From assembly GCA_013214355.1 (NCBI GenBank), contig JABSSL010000082.1:1-64000 (forward strand): DNA of 64,000 nucleotides, written 5' to 3'. Both the position numbers and the translations under genes were made by a program. Within the stretch, counting starts at the first letter, position 1. Each line of letters begins with the position of its first letter. The notes beneath the pieces are model-generated. The model was not told the origin of the DNA. It worked only from the letters and a program-made list of their open reading frames with translations, and searched no databases. Positions 8,903-17,783 of this stretch are shown here, in pieces. This DNA comes from Saprospiraceae bacterium. GTDB lineage: Bacteria; Bacteroidota; Bacteroidia; Chitinophagales; Saprospiraceae.

Positions 8903-9520
8903 ATGAATCAACAGGAAAAAGAATTGTACACAGTGAGGATGTTAGGTTTGCAATTACCGACCGATCCCCGTTGGGTGAATTTGGCGGAGATGGACTTAGA
9001 AGAAATTCTTACGGATCATGCCTATTGCGAGCAAAAAGCTGCCACTTCTTGTATTTCTCTTATTCAACAATATCCGGAAAGAACAGAACTTGTTCGTGAG
9101 TTAGCTCCGATCGTGACCGAAGAATGGGGACATTTTCGGATGGTATTAAAGGAGTTGGAAAAACGAGAGTTGCAACTGGGGCAACAACGTAAAGATGAAT
9201 ATGTCAATGCCTTGCTTAAATTCCAAAAGAAAGGTGGCTCTAGGGAAGATCGTCTATTGGAAAAGTTACTGGTTTGTGCGTTGATTGAAGCCAGAAGTTG
9301 CGAACGTTTCCGTCTGCTTTCCTTACATATTAGTGATGATTACCTCAAAGAGTTCTACCATAAATTCATGGTATCTGAAGCGGGGCACTACCGACTCTTT
9401 ATCGATCTCGCCAAATTGTATAGTGATGAGGAAAAGGTAAAGGAGCGTTGGAAGGCATACCTCGCCTACGAAGCCGAGCTAATGAAGGAATTGGAGTTAC
9501 GGGGAGATCGAATGCACTAA
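8903..9520 (+). CDS. miaE: tRNA hydroxylase of the MiaE type (diiron)
   Basis: The 205-residue helical protein fits MiaE, which hydroxylates the isopentenyl group of 2-methylthio-N6-isopentenyladenosine at tRNA position 37. Diiron ligands expected in a ferritin-like four-helix bundle are visible: Glu in DHAYCEQKA, Glu and His in EEWGHF, Glu in IEARSCERF, and Glu and His in VSEAGHY. Length is typical. The protein is cytosolic with no signal. The start at 8903 has an AAAGG stretch about 12 bases upstream. The enzyme needs oxygen, so its presence suggests aerobic or microaerobic growth. Confidence 0.88.
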   Translation: MNQQEKELYTVRMLGLQLPTDPRWVNLAEMDLEEILTDHAYCEQKAATSCISLIQQYPERTELVRELAPIVTEEWGHFRMVLKELEKRELQLGQQRKDEYVNALLKFQKKGGSREDRLLEKLLVCALIEARSCERFRLLSLHISDDYLKEFYHKFMVSEAGHYRLFIDLAKLYSDEEKVKERWKAYLAYEAELMKELELRGDRMH

Positions 9521-9546
9521 GTTGCGCAAAGCCTTGGTTGCCTTTG

Positions 9547-10203
9547 CTATCCGCGGATTTCTGTAAAAAGCCCGGCCAGTGCGGTTCGATCTACGACGTG
9601 TCCGCCCTCAAAGGTTCTTTCCTCAACCACTAATTCTTGATCAGTTATTAGCTTACGATGGAGATCTACTCGCTTGGGCGTGATGAACTGATCCTCCGTT
9701 CCATACATAGCATAGATCTTCTTAGCTGACCAATACTCCTTGTGAGGAATGTAATCTAAGTCTTCCGGGATCATTCCACCCCATAACACCAATGTATCAA
9801 ATGCTGGAAAATGCTCCATTGGCCATCTGATGACCGTGGCACAACCTTGCGAAAAGCCGAAAAAGATCGTCTTTACCTCCTTCGGAAGTTGTTGTAGATA
9901 AGATCGATAAAGATCATTTAGGTACTTGGCATAATCGGCAATCTCATCCAGGCGATCCGCCTTAGTCATCCAAGAAGAAGCCACCTTCCCCGTTAGGCCA
10001 TCCCAATAGAAACGGGAAAGTCCTTCTGGTGCCACGATAAGCGTATCTGGCCGAGCGAGAACATCAAATTTCCGAATAAAATGTTCTGCTAACTGACCAT
10101 AACCATGGCAGGCTATCAACAAGTATTTGGTTTCTGCGGTCGCTTGACCAATAGTATAATAGTGAGCGGTACGCTCCACCTTCATGTGGTGAGACTCGAT
10201 CAT
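9547..10203 (-). CDS. Alpha/beta hydrolase, carboxylesterase/phospholipase type
   Basis: This 218-residue protein matches the small serine esterases of the YpfH/carboxylesterase 2 group. CHGYGQ near residue 32 is the oxyanion loop, GFSQGC near 117 holds the nucleophilic Ser, GTEDQFI near 170 holds the Asp and GGHVV near 201 holds the His, so the triad is complete. No signal peptide is seen, so it is cytosolic. An internal Met at residue 7 (position 10185) may be the true start. It converges with the miaE-like gene. The substrate cannot be inferred. Confidence 0.85.
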   Translation of the reverse strand: MIESHHMKVERTAHYYTIGQATAETKYLLIACHGYGQLAEHFIRKFDVLARPDTLIVAPEGLSRFYWDGLTGKVASSWMTKADRLDEIADYAKYLNDLYRSYLQQLPKEVKTIFFGFSQGCATVIRWPMEHFPAFDTLVLWGGMIPEDLDYIPHKEYWSAKKIYAMYGTEDQFITPKRVDLHRKLITDQELVVEERTFEGGHVVDRTALAGLFTEIRG

Positions 10204-10407
10204 CCGGATATATCTTTAGTATACAGGGCAGCAGCAGAGCGCTGGGCAGCCCAAGTTACTAATTTATACCCTTCTCCGGCAATTTTTGTGGCTAGCTTAC
10301 AGCAGGCAGATCCTAAACGGGCCAACTTTGTTGTCGGGCGAGCATAGATCTAGGTTACAACTGACTCAAAACACAGAAATTATGGGAGAATCATTGATAC
10401 CCAGTGA

Positions 10408-11415
10408 TTACTTGTTCTTACCAAAGATATTTTTGGTTCGGGAATCAAGGATCGGATCTGGTAAAATAGGTTCCTCTTGCACCTGATGAAATACCTTGGA
10501 AACATGATGCCATTTACCATCTTTCTTCAGTTCAAAGCCCTCATAGCTGCCATCAGGATAATTGGCAATATCGCCATGTGGACTTGGCATAGCAATCAAA
10601 TGATCTAACATGACTTTTTCGTAAGCCTCATCATAATTGAGCTTCGCCCCGACTTCTGCAGAATATTGCATCATGATCCGCGTCTTGGATTGAGCGGGTC
10701 GATTAGAAGCTTCAAAGACAAACACAGGTGCTCCAAAAACAGGTTTCCCTTCCTTGAAATGAAGTACATCCAAGACTTTTCGCTTATTAAAAAACTGATA
10801 GCCATCATAACCAAACACCAAGTAGTGAGGACTCCCGTCTGGTCCCTTGAATTCCTTCATGTTATAGTAGAGTGCCCCATACCATTTCCCGGACTCAAAG
10901 GTCATTTGTTCTAAGTTACCTTTAGTTTCCAACTCAAAAGAGCGATCAATCAAGGGAAAAAGTTGCAAGTCTTCAGAATCCATCTGGATGGCCCCGTAGT
11001 ATCGGTATTCGTCCTTATCTACGTATAGCTGCCAGGTGATTATGCGAAAACTACTATCCTGCGGATACATGATAGAAGCCGACTGTATTCGATCAAACTT
11101 ATATTGAAAGGAATTCTCCGTCTTCAGTGCCGTCTTTAGCTTCAGAATGAATTCCCGACAAGCACCAAAGCGATGTTCGGGCAATGAATCATTAACTATC
11201 GCATAAGACAATAGAGCTAAGGTATCTTCGTAGGCAGATAATTGTGCTTGATCTGCTTCGGATAATAAGCTCTTTTTCTGAGCGGTGAGTAAGCTACTGA
11301 TCAGCAGTAGTAACAGGAGTACAAAAGTGGAGATCCAGGTGGTACTCACTTGAGTAGATAGCTGGGCCGCCCCAAGATGGGTACGGACGGCAGCTGGGGC
11401 CATTCGTTTTTTCAT
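10408..11415 (-). CDS. Exported protein of unknown function (335 aa)
   Basis: I do not recognise the family. An unusually long N-terminal region (about 27 residues) precedes a Leu-rich hydrophobic stretch at residues 30-45 ending in LTAQK, consistent with a signal peptide or signal anchor. The mature part is mixed alpha/beta with many aromatic residues (YYNMKEF, FGYDGYQFFNKRK) and ends in a Lys/Asp-rich tail. It lies 70 bp downstream of the VWA gene on the same strand, so read-through is possible. It is probably periplasmic. Confidence 0.65.
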   Translation of the reverse strand: MKKRMAPAAVRTHLGAAQLSTQVSTTWISTFVLLLLLLISSLLTAQKKSLLSEADQAQLSAYEDTLALLSYAIVNDSLPEHRFGACREFILKLKTALKTENSFQYKFDRIQSASIMYPQDSSFRIITWQLYVDKDEYRYYGAIQMDSEDLQLFPLIDRSFELETKGNLEQMTFESGKWYGALYYNMKEFKGPDGSPHYLVFGYDGYQFFNKRKVLDVLHFKEGKPVFGAPVFVFEASNRPAQSKTRIMMQYSAEVGAKLNYDEAYEKVMLDHLIAMPSPHGDIANYPDGSYEGFELKKDGKWHHVSKVFHQVQEEPILPDPILDSRTKNIFGKNK

Positions 11416-11485
11416 TTTTTACCGTTTATTCCTTCTCTCTTCTGAACGAATAGAAACCCCAAAAATTGTATGCAACTACTACTGT

Positions 11486-12607
11486 CTATCGACGACGTGT
11501 CTTATTGTTCTTGTAATCCCGGAACACGAACTCTCCCAGACCAGCTAAGTCGCTGTAGAAGGCCTTGCCATTGTTAGCTCTAGTGAATTGATCTACAAAA
11601 TTCACTAGATAAGGATCACGTGCAATCATAAAGGTAGTAATCGGAATATCGAGCTTGCGACAGCGGGTAGCTAGATTGAGCGTACGATTTACGATCGTGC
11701 GATCTAATCCAAAACTATTCTTGTAGTACTTCTTCCCTTTCTTGATACAGGTGGGTTTGCCATCGGTGATCATGAAGATCTGCTTGTTTGGATTTTTCCG
11801 GCGGCGAAGAATATCCATGGCCAATTCCAAACCGGCAACTGTATTCGTATGGTAAGGGCCCACCTGCAAATAAGGCAAGTCCTTAATCTCAATCTGCCAA
11901 GCATCATTTCCAAAAACCAGTATGTCCAGTGTATCTTTTCGGTAACGCGTCGTAATGAGCTCCGAAAGAGCCATGGCCACTTTCTTAGCAGGGGTAATCC
12001 GATCCTCACCATACAAGATCATGGAGTGTGATATATCTATCATCAAAATCGTACTCATCTGACTTTGATAATAGGTTTCGTATACCTCCAAGTCATCATT
12101 ACTCAACATGAAATCATCAATGCCGTGATTCACCTGAGCATTCTTCAGGGATTCAGAGATCGCTAGATTATCCAACTGATCTCCAAATTCGAATGGTCTG
12201 AGGTCAGAAGTAAATTCATCTCCCCTACCCGTTAATTTGGTATTGTGGTTACCGCGTTTGTTCTTTTTCAGTTGACCAAAAACATCTTCTAAGGATTTCT
12301 TACGGATAGCGATTTCCATTTTCGCTGTCGGTCTGAAATCAGGGTTTTCATTATCTCCTTGTTGTATATAGCCCTTATCAATGAGATCTTGAATGAAATC
12401 AGCCATTCCATACTCATTGTTGGTCAATTTGTATTGTTTATCCAACTCTGTCAGCCAAGACAAGGCTTCGCTAACATCACCGGAGGTGTACACCAGTAAT
12501 TCCTGAAACAACTTCAACAAACGATCAAAGATGCTTCCTTCTTCTTGTCCAGGTACATAATCAGAGAATCTCCATCCAATCATAAAATCTTCTTCAATTG
12601 TTCCCAA
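11486..12607 (-). CDS. VWA-domain protein (373 aa)
   Basis: The C-terminal half is a von Willebrand factor A domain with a complete MIDAS: DISHS (DxSxS) near residue 193, the conserved Thr region, and ITDGKPT near 280. The N-terminal 160 residues are helical and unassigned (FDRLLKLFQELLVYTSGD and following). No signal peptide or membrane segment is visible, so the protein is cytosolic. Proteins of this shape often work with MoxR-type AAA+ ATPases, but none is encoded next to it here. The start may be the internal Met at residue 9 (position 12583). A promoter of the TAnnTTTG class lies upstream at 12662-12692. Confidence 0.82.
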   Translation of the reverse strand: MGTIEEDFMIGWRFSDYVPGQEEGSIFDRLLKLFQELLVYTSGDVSEALSWLTELDKQYKLTNNEYGMADFIQDLIDKGYIQQGDNENPDFRPTAKMEIAIRKKSLEDVFGQLKKNKRGNHNTKLTGRGDEFTSDLRPFEFGDQLDNLAISESLKNAQVNHGIDDFMLSNDDLEVYETYYQSQMSTILMIDISHSMILYGEDRITPAKKVAMALSELITTRYRKDTLDILVFGNDAWQIEIKDLPYLQVGPYHTNTVAGLELAMDILRRRKNPNKQIFMITDGKPTCIKKGKKYYKNSFGLDRTIVNRTLNLATRCRKLDIPITTFMIARDPYLVNFVDQFTRANNGKAFYSDLAGLGEFVFRDYKNNKTRRR

Positions 12608-12661
12608 TAAAAATAATTGTTTTACCTAAAAAGTTTTTGGTGAGGTAAAAAAAAGTAAGAC

Positions 12662-12692
12662 CAAAGATAATTTCAGTCAAGACCACACTCAA
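12662..12692 (-). promoter_or_regulatory. Promoter for the VWA gene
   Basis: On the minus strand TTG (12690-12692), a 20-base spacer and TATCTTTG (12662-12669) match the Bacteroidota TTG/TAnnTTTG consensus. The expected transcription start is near 12658, giving a leader of about 50 to 75 bases. Confidence 0.5.
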
Positions 12693-12804
12693 GTCAGAAT
12701 GATCTAACCGTTAATAGAACCTCGTATCCTGCGGGTCGCCCACAGAAAACAAGCCTGAAATTAAACCGAAAATAATATGGAAGAAATAGCTAGATTAGAA
12801 GTTA

Positions 12805-13344
12805 CTAGATTAGTGCACAACAGTTCTTTACAAGGCCTTCATAGTCAGGGCGATCAGAAGCCAGTTTATGGATGAAGGCTTCCTTTAAGTCCCCATCTTG
12901 AATCACGAAAACGCCAGGCATCTGGAATCCATCTCCTAGCTGAGGGCCAATTCCATGGCCTTCCATTAAGCCCGCTTGGAACCCACGAATCCAGGTTTGC
13001 AGACCGAAGAGCTGCGTGAAATTTCCTTTCATTAGGCCAAAAGCCTTATAGTACTTGCACTCAGGATCGCTAATATGGATTGCGTTGGGAATATTATATC
13101 GATTAAAGTATCGCTCAGCAATTTCGGCTTCCGCCATATGCACAAAAACCAGCTTAGCGCCCATAGATTCTAGCACCTCTCTCTTTTCGGAAATATCAGA
13201 TAGAGCTTCTCTACAAAATGTACAACCAAAGTGTCGCAAGAAAACAAGCATGATCGGGCGCTCCATGGAAAGGTCATAGAGGCTTTGGTCTACATTCGTC
13301 TGCATTAACCTAAAAAGCTGATCATCCACCTTAACTCCGTACAT
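12805..13344 (-). CDS. Peroxiredoxin-like / SelL-type thioredoxin-fold protein
   Basis: The 179-residue protein belongs to the peroxiredoxin-like group related to AhpC/TSA and SelL. FLRHFGCTFCREAL near residue 35 gives a CxxC site at the position where SelL proteins have UxxC. The following strand-helix pattern (KLVFVHMAEAE, HISDPECKYYKAFGL, GVFVIQDGDL) completes a thioredoxin fold. A C-terminal pair of adjacent cysteines (KNCCAL) is also present. It has no signal, so it is expected to be a cytosolic thiol redox protein. It is a single gene with no obvious promoter in the 355 bp upstream. Confidence 0.75.
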   Translation of the reverse strand: MYGVKVDDQLFRLMQTNVDQSLYDLSMERPIMLVFLRHFGCTFCREALSDISEKREVLESMGAKLVFVHMAEAEIAERYFNRYNIPNAIHISDPECKYYKAFGLMKGNFTQLFGLQTWIRGFQAGLMEGHGIGPQLGDGFQMPGVFVIQDGDLKEAFIHKLASDRPDYEGLVKNCCALI

Positions 13345-13646
13345 AAATTCTAGTTTAAAATAAGCCCTTCTATTTAGGGTCTAAGCATAAAAACATATAA
13401 GGATCTGAAATGTTTCTGTTTTTGTACCATCTGTCAATAAGCAGCAAATTGACGGCTTGGTGTAAGAAACTGACCAATTGATTGTCAATATATTGCAAGC
13501 ATCTTTTTTTTCCAAAAAGGCTGCCGGAATAAAGACTACTCTGCCGGATTTCAGACTAATTCAAAAAGTGTTTAAAATTTCCCTAAAAAAGAAGTCTATT
13601 TCTGGAGAAGACAAGGAGCGTGCTAAGAGAGGAATATGGAGAAGAT
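13345..13646. other. Gene-free stretch between the peroxiredoxin-like gene and mdh
   Basis: I see no convincing gene here. A 71-codon plus-strand frame starting at 13478 has a Lys/Ser-rich composition with no domain and runs into the mdh terminator, so it is dismissed. No clear TAnnTTTG promoter could be found on either strand. Confidence 0.5.
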
Positions 13647-13680
13647 TTCTTCCTGCTCAGATCGTGCTGAGCAGGAAGAA
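13647..13680. terminator. Terminator after mdh
   Basis: A perfect 14-base-pair stem (13647-13660 with 13667-13680) has a 6-base loop. It lies 20 bp past the mdh stop. T-rich sequence after the stem is weak on both strands. Confidence 0.65.
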
Positions 13681-13699
13681 TAAAAGTCCTTAGGTAGAA

Positions 13700-14632
13700 C
13701 TAGGACTGCATATTATCATATACGTCCATTACGGACTTAACATGACCAGCTGAAGTATTCAGTAGGGCCATTTCACTTTCATCTAGTTTCAATTCCAGTA
13801 CTTCCTCAATACCATTCTTACCTAGTTTAACAGGAACACCGAGGAAGATATCTTTTAAGCCATATTCTCCATTAAGCTTGATACAGCAAGGGAAAATACG
13901 GTTTTCGTCCTTCACAATGGCCTCGACCATTTGCGCAGCCGCAGCACCAGGAGCATACCATGCGGAGGTACCCATCAACTTCACTAGTTCACCACCACCT
14001 TTCTTGGTACGCTCTACGATTGCGTTAAGGCTTTCGTCGTCGATCATTTCAGTAACGGGAATTCCAGCAACTGTTGTGTAACGAGGAAGAGGCACCATCG
14101 TATCTCCGTGTCCACCCATCAATACCGCTTGGATGTCTTTAGGAGAAACATTCAAAGCCGTTGCCAAGAAAGCACGGTAACGAGCCGTATCCAAAATACC
14201 GGCCATTCCAAAAACGCGCTTGTCCGAAAGACTAGAGCCTTTGTGAGCCGCATAGGTCATTACGTCAAGTGGATTAGACACAACGATGATAATTGGATTT
14301 GGAGAGTGCTCAAGGATCGACTTGGTCACAATATTTACAATCTTGGCATTGGTAGAGATCAAGTCATCACGACTCATGCCAGGTTTTCGGGGAATACCCG
14401 CTGTAATTACGACGATATCCGAATTGGCAGTATCTGCATAATCCTCTGTACCTTTCAGGGATGTGCTGTAGTAATCGATGGGTGCTTGTTGCCAACTGTC
14501 TAGGGCTTTGCCACGAGCCAAATCACCTTTGATGTCCAGCAAAACGACTTCTTTGACAATGTCCTTATGGGCGAGCACATTTGCACATGTGGCCCCAACA
14601 TTACCTGCCCCAACAACGGTTACTTTACTCAT
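13700..14632 (-). CDS. mdh: Malate dehydrogenase
   Basis: The 310-residue enzyme is an NAD-dependent malate dehydrogenase of the LDH-like (type 3) branch, converting malate to oxaloacetate in the TCA cycle. The Rossmann motif GAGNVGA lies at residue 8. SNPLDVMTY, GMAGILDTARYR with a substrate-binding Arg, and GGHGDTMVPL with the catalytic His follow in the expected order. Arg83-region PRKPGMSRDDL is the mobile loop that favours malate over lactate. It has its own promoter (14703-14734) and its own terminator (13647-13680), so it is a monocistronic unit. Confidence 0.95.
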   Translation of the reverse strand: MSKVTVVGAGNVGATCANVLAHKDIVKEVVLLDIKGDLARGKALDSWQQAPIDYYSTSLKGTEDYADTANSDIVVITAGIPRKPGMSRDDLISTNAKIVNIVTKSILEHSPNPIIIVVSNPLDVMTYAAHKGSSLSDKRVFGMAGILDTARYRAFLATALNVSPKDIQAVLMGGHGDTMVPLPRYTTVAGIPVTEMIDDESLNAIVERTKKGGGELVKLMGTSAWYAPGAAAAQMVEAIVKDENRIFPCCIKLNGEYGLKDIFLGVPVKLGKNGIEEVLELKLDESEMALLNTSAGHVKSVMDVYDNMQS

Positions 14633-14702
14633 AATTATGGGTTACTTTTTTTGTTGAAAATTGAGCGAAAGTGCCTGTAAATCCAAGGCTCTTTTCGGGC
14701 CA

Positions 14703-14734
14703 CAAATGTAGCTTTTTTTTGCTTTGTTTGGCAA
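14703..14734 (-). promoter_or_regulatory. mdh promoter
   Basis: On the minus strand TTG (14732-14734), exactly 21 bases, then TACATTTG (14703-14710) match the Bacteroidota consensus. Transcription should start near 14699 and give a leader of about 67 bases. Confidence 0.6.
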
Positions 14735-14788
14735 TTTGAAGACCAAAGAATTCGGGAAACTTGTCGGCAGCTGGCTTTCATTTTTTCC

Positions 14789-14796
14789 TATCTTTG
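14789..14796 (+). promoter_or_regulatory. Possible -7 element for the M43 protease gene
   Basis: TATCTTTG matches TAnnTTTG. The nearest upstream TTG (14761-14763) is 25 bases away, slightly long. It would give a leader of about 110 bases to the ATG at 14913. Confidence 0.35.
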
Positions 14797-14912
14797 GCGA
14801 ACTTTGAAAACGACATTAGTAAGCTCTTTGAATTTATGCTTGCTTTCTGACTGCCAATCAGGCGTCTTCAACTAAGATTGTATCCGTAAGTTCCAAGCCA
14901 AAAATCATCAAT

Positions 14913-16460
14913 ATGCACAAAAAACTTTCCCTTTTCATCTGCTGTGCGATCGCTAGTCTATCGCTTCTTGGCCAAGCGCATGTCTGCGGTACAACAGGAG
15001 ATCAGGTACTCCAAAGACTATTAAGGAACAAACGCGCGCTGTTGCACAATCCCATTTCACCAAGGGAAATCCGCTACGTACCGATCAAATTCCATATTGT
15101 TAATAAAACAGATGGAACAGGCGGGGTAGCAGAAGCCCAAGTCTTTGACATGCTCTGTGCCGCCAATGCTGATTTCGCAGATTTAGAAATGCAATTCTAC
15201 ATTAAGGATGGTGAGTTCAATTATATCAATAATGATGCAATCCACAATTTAATCCTTGATTCTAACCACCCCCAATCCACCATCAATCCCCTGATTCTGC
15301 AAAATATTATGAACTCTAATCGTGATTTTGCGGCACTAAATGTATTTATGGTGCGGGATATTATTCTCGATGCCAATAGCACTGGCAATATTCTTGGCTT
15401 TTATTCCAATAATCGCGATTGGATTGTCATGCTTAATAATGAGGTCAGAAGTTCATCCATTACCTTGACACATGAGTTGGGTCATTTTTTCAGTCTTCCA
15501 CATCCTTTTAACGGGTGGGAAAGCGATCCTTACGATCCACAGCGACATGGCAACCCAGTACAGGCAACTTCTCCTGGCTCCATACCTACTGAGCGGGTAG
15601 ATGGTAGCAATTGTGAAAATGCCGGAGATCGTATATGTGATACTGCCCCCAATTATGGGTTTGGATTTAGTGCCACGAGCTGCTTTTTTAATCAACAAGT
15701 TCAAGATCCTGTAGGGACTGTTGTCGACCCAGATGAGGAATTGTTTATGGGGTATTTTCCTTGCGATGCAGATGACTTCTTTTTCAGTGAAATGCAGAAG
15801 CAATTGATGATCCAAGATTTAGCGGACTCAGAACGAAATTACCTAGTGACTGATCCAAATCTTGTTACTACTGTTTTAGCATCTAATACAGAATTGGTGT
15901 TCCCTGCAAATGATGAGCAACTCACCTATTACCAAGGTCTGGAGTTAGAATGGGCAGCTGTTCCAGGTGCTACTCAATATCTAGTAGAAATAGATAGATT
16001 ACCTTCTTTTGTATTTCAAAAACAATCTTTCTATGTCCGAGATGTCAATTTCTTAGAATTGAACAACCTGGAGCCCAACAAGAGATACTATTGGCGTGTT
16101 AAACCCTTTAACGATTATTCTACCTGTCAACCCTTCACCCTGGCTAGAGTTTTTACCACAGGAGAAAACCCAACAGCAGTACAGGATATAGATTTCGTAT
16201 CGAAGTGGGTCCTATCTCCTAATCCATTGACGGCAGATAAAGATTTGAATCTGGCTTTTTCCGCAGAAAAGGCCTTCAATGCCAATATCAGTTTCTTTTC
16301 TTTGAATGGACAGGCAATGGGTCCGGCCCAGTCCTATGACTTCAAAGCCGGAAATAATCGCGTTTCCATTCCCGTTCCTAACTTGCAGAATGGCGTATAC
16401 CTCTTGGTCATGCAGACCGCTATAGGTATCAGGACTGAAAGAGTTTTAATATCGAGATAG
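14913..16460 (+). CDS. Secreted M43 metalloprotease with type IX sorting domain
   Basis: The 515-residue preproprotein has a signal peptide (residues 1-22) and a catalytic domain of the M43/pappalysin-cytophagalysin group. The zinc motif HELGHFFSLPH (HExxHxxxxxH) lies near residue 188. A downstream block with paired cysteines (SNCENAGDRICDTAP and SCFFN) is typical of the family. A fibronectin III-like segment spans about residues 325-420 (LEWAAVPGATQYLVEID; YYWRVKPFND). The last 85 residues (WVLSPNPL start, GVYLLVMQT, ending RVLISR) form a type A type IX secretion sorting domain, so the enzyme is secreted or surface-attached. It stands alone, with a terminator at 16486-16523. Confidence 0.9.
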   Translation: MHKKLSLFICCAIASLSLLGQAHVCGTTGDQVLQRLLRNKRALLHNPISPREIRYVPIKFHIVNKTDGTGGVAEAQVFDMLCAANADFADLEMQFYIKDGEFNYINNDAIHNLILDSNHPQSTINPLILQNIMNSNRDFAALNVFMVRDIILDANSTGNILGFYSNNRDWIVMLNNEVRSSSITLTHELGHFFSLPHPFNGWESDPYDPQRHGNPVQATSPGSIPTERVDGSNCENAGDRICDTAPNYGFGFSATSCFFNQQVQDPVGTVVDPDEELFMGYFPCDADDFFFSEMQKQLMIQDLADSERNYLVTDPNLVTTVLASNTELVFPANDEQLTYYQGLELEWAAVPGATQYLVEIDRLPSFVFQKQSFYVRDVNFLELNNLEPNKRYYWRVKPFNDYSTCQPFTLARVFTTGENPTAVQDIDFVSKWVLSPNPLTADKDLNLAFSAEKAFNANISFFSLNGQAMGPAQSYDFKAGNNRVSIPVPNLQNGVYLLVMQTAIGIRTERVLISR

Positions 16461-16485
16461 CAAAACCTTCGCTTTTGCAGCTAAT

Positions 16486-16523
16486 AGGCGCGTTGATTCA
16501 CAGAAATGAACGCGCCTGTTTTC
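16486..16523 (+). terminator. Terminator after the M43 protease gene
   Basis: A 9-base-pair GC-rich stem (16486-16494 with 16509-16517) is followed by GTTTTCTT, which fits an intrinsic terminator on the plus strand. Confidence 0.65.
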
Positions 16524-16549
16524 TTGAAAAACAGCTCTGCCTTCTTTCC

Positions 16550-17494
16550 TTATAGTTGAAACTTCCAAGCTAGCTCCAGACTTGTCATATGCTCGTAAGA
16601 CCAGTTAAAGTCGTTCTCTATCCTAAGTAAGGAGGGGCGATATTGTAGGCCAAGGTGAAAACTTCCGTTGATTTGATAATGGATGGGCAAAACAGCCCCC
16701 AACATCCATTCACTTTTTGTGACTGGATCACGCGTAGAAGGAGGAGTGCCAATATCCAAACCAGTAGTAAGGCGCCAAGTATCCTGGGCGACCGAAAGTC
16801 CATAACCAAACTTCCACCTATTAAGGTGAAATTGATGCGAGAGCTGGGCGTAAACGGTAGTCAAGGACTCATTTTCTCCCACAAAATCGATTGGCGCGGG
16901 AAAGGGAAGCGGAAAATCCATGGCAGCACCCAAAGTCAGTTGGCAAAACTGCTGATCTTGGAAGTAATAGTCCATTCCGACACTGAAGCCTAAAAAACCA
17001 GCATTACTTTTCGCATCGGGCTCTCCGTCAGGCTGGAAGTAGAAGTGATTGAGATACGGTAAGGATACTTGGAGGTAGGCATCCCCTTTTTTCCCGATGG
17101 GATTAAATCTACGCCATATTAGTTCTTCCTCCTTGCGCTCTAAGAAAATCTTTTTGGGATAGGCATACCGTTTTAAGCTATTTCGTTCCCACCAAAGGCC
17201 AAAGCCAACAGTATACAGCAGATTTAATCCATAGGCAAGAGAGTTCTTTGCCGGTATTCTCGCCTCCGTAGATAGACTATCTTCTAGTATGAACAACTGT
17301 AAGGGCGACGGTCCTCTCCGTACTTTCAATCTTATCCGGCCTCCCTGTAAGGCTAATGTATCCCGTTGGTAGATTATATGTTCAGCCTCGAAAGACTGGA
17401 TCTCAACCGTAGTAGTCGGAGCATTTAAGAGGGTGGCACAAGAAGAGGTCAGGACTATTAAAGCCAAAAATGTGAGGTAGAGATATATTTTCAT
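16550..17494 (-). CDS. Lipoprotein with predicted beta-barrel-like C-terminal region, function unknown
   Basis: The 314-residue protein begins with a lipoprotein signal ending at Cys19 (LTSSCATLLN). A short N-terminal domain (TTTVEIQSFEAEH and onward) is followed by a region that alternates polar and aromatic residues in about eight strands (KFGYGLSVAQDTW, GAVLPIHYQ, HLGLQYRPSLL). This resembles the outer-membrane beta-barrel domains common in Bacteroidota. A protein with both a lipid anchor and such a region is somewhat unusual. A TAACTTTG match lies just upstream on the minus strand (17519-17526) but lacks a clear TTG partner. Confidence 0.65.
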   Translation of the reverse strand: MKIYLYLTFLALIVLTSSCATLLNAPTTTVEIQSFEAEHIIYQRDTLALQGGRIRLKVRRGPSPLQLFILEDSLSTEARIPAKNSLAYGLNLLYTVGFGLWWERNSLKRYAYPKKIFLERKEEELIWRRFNPIGKKGDAYLQVSLPYLNHFYFQPDGEPDAKSNAGFLGFSVGMDYYFQDQQFCQLTLGAAMDFPLPFPAPIDFVGENESLTTVYAQLSHQFHLNRWKFGYGLSVAQDTWRLTTGLDIGTPPSTRDPVTKSEWMLGAVLPIHYQINGSFHLGLQYRPSLLRIENDFNWSYEHMTSLELAWKFQL

Positions 17495-17783
17495 AGCTAG
17501 TTAAGTCGGAATGTCTCACAAAGTTATCAAAATAGGCTGAGAGAAAGCTAGGGAGTTGCAGCCATGTCTAAGCTCCTTTCTTACTTAGCTTTGCCAGCAT
17601 ATATGCAGCAACCTCTTTCAATTGAGTTGATGTTTTGATATCTTTGTACAGCCATGCTGATAAGAACTACCAAAGTTATTTACCTATACACTGCCTCATA
17701 TCAAAGCAGAACTTAGCTTACCTTACTCAACAGATCAGGTTTTTAAAAACACGATTTTATTCACGACCATAAACCGATCTGAC

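Noticed and set aside
13478-13693. 71-codon plus-strand frame
   Set aside because: Low-complexity Lys/Ser content, no domain, and it runs through the mdh terminator hairpin.
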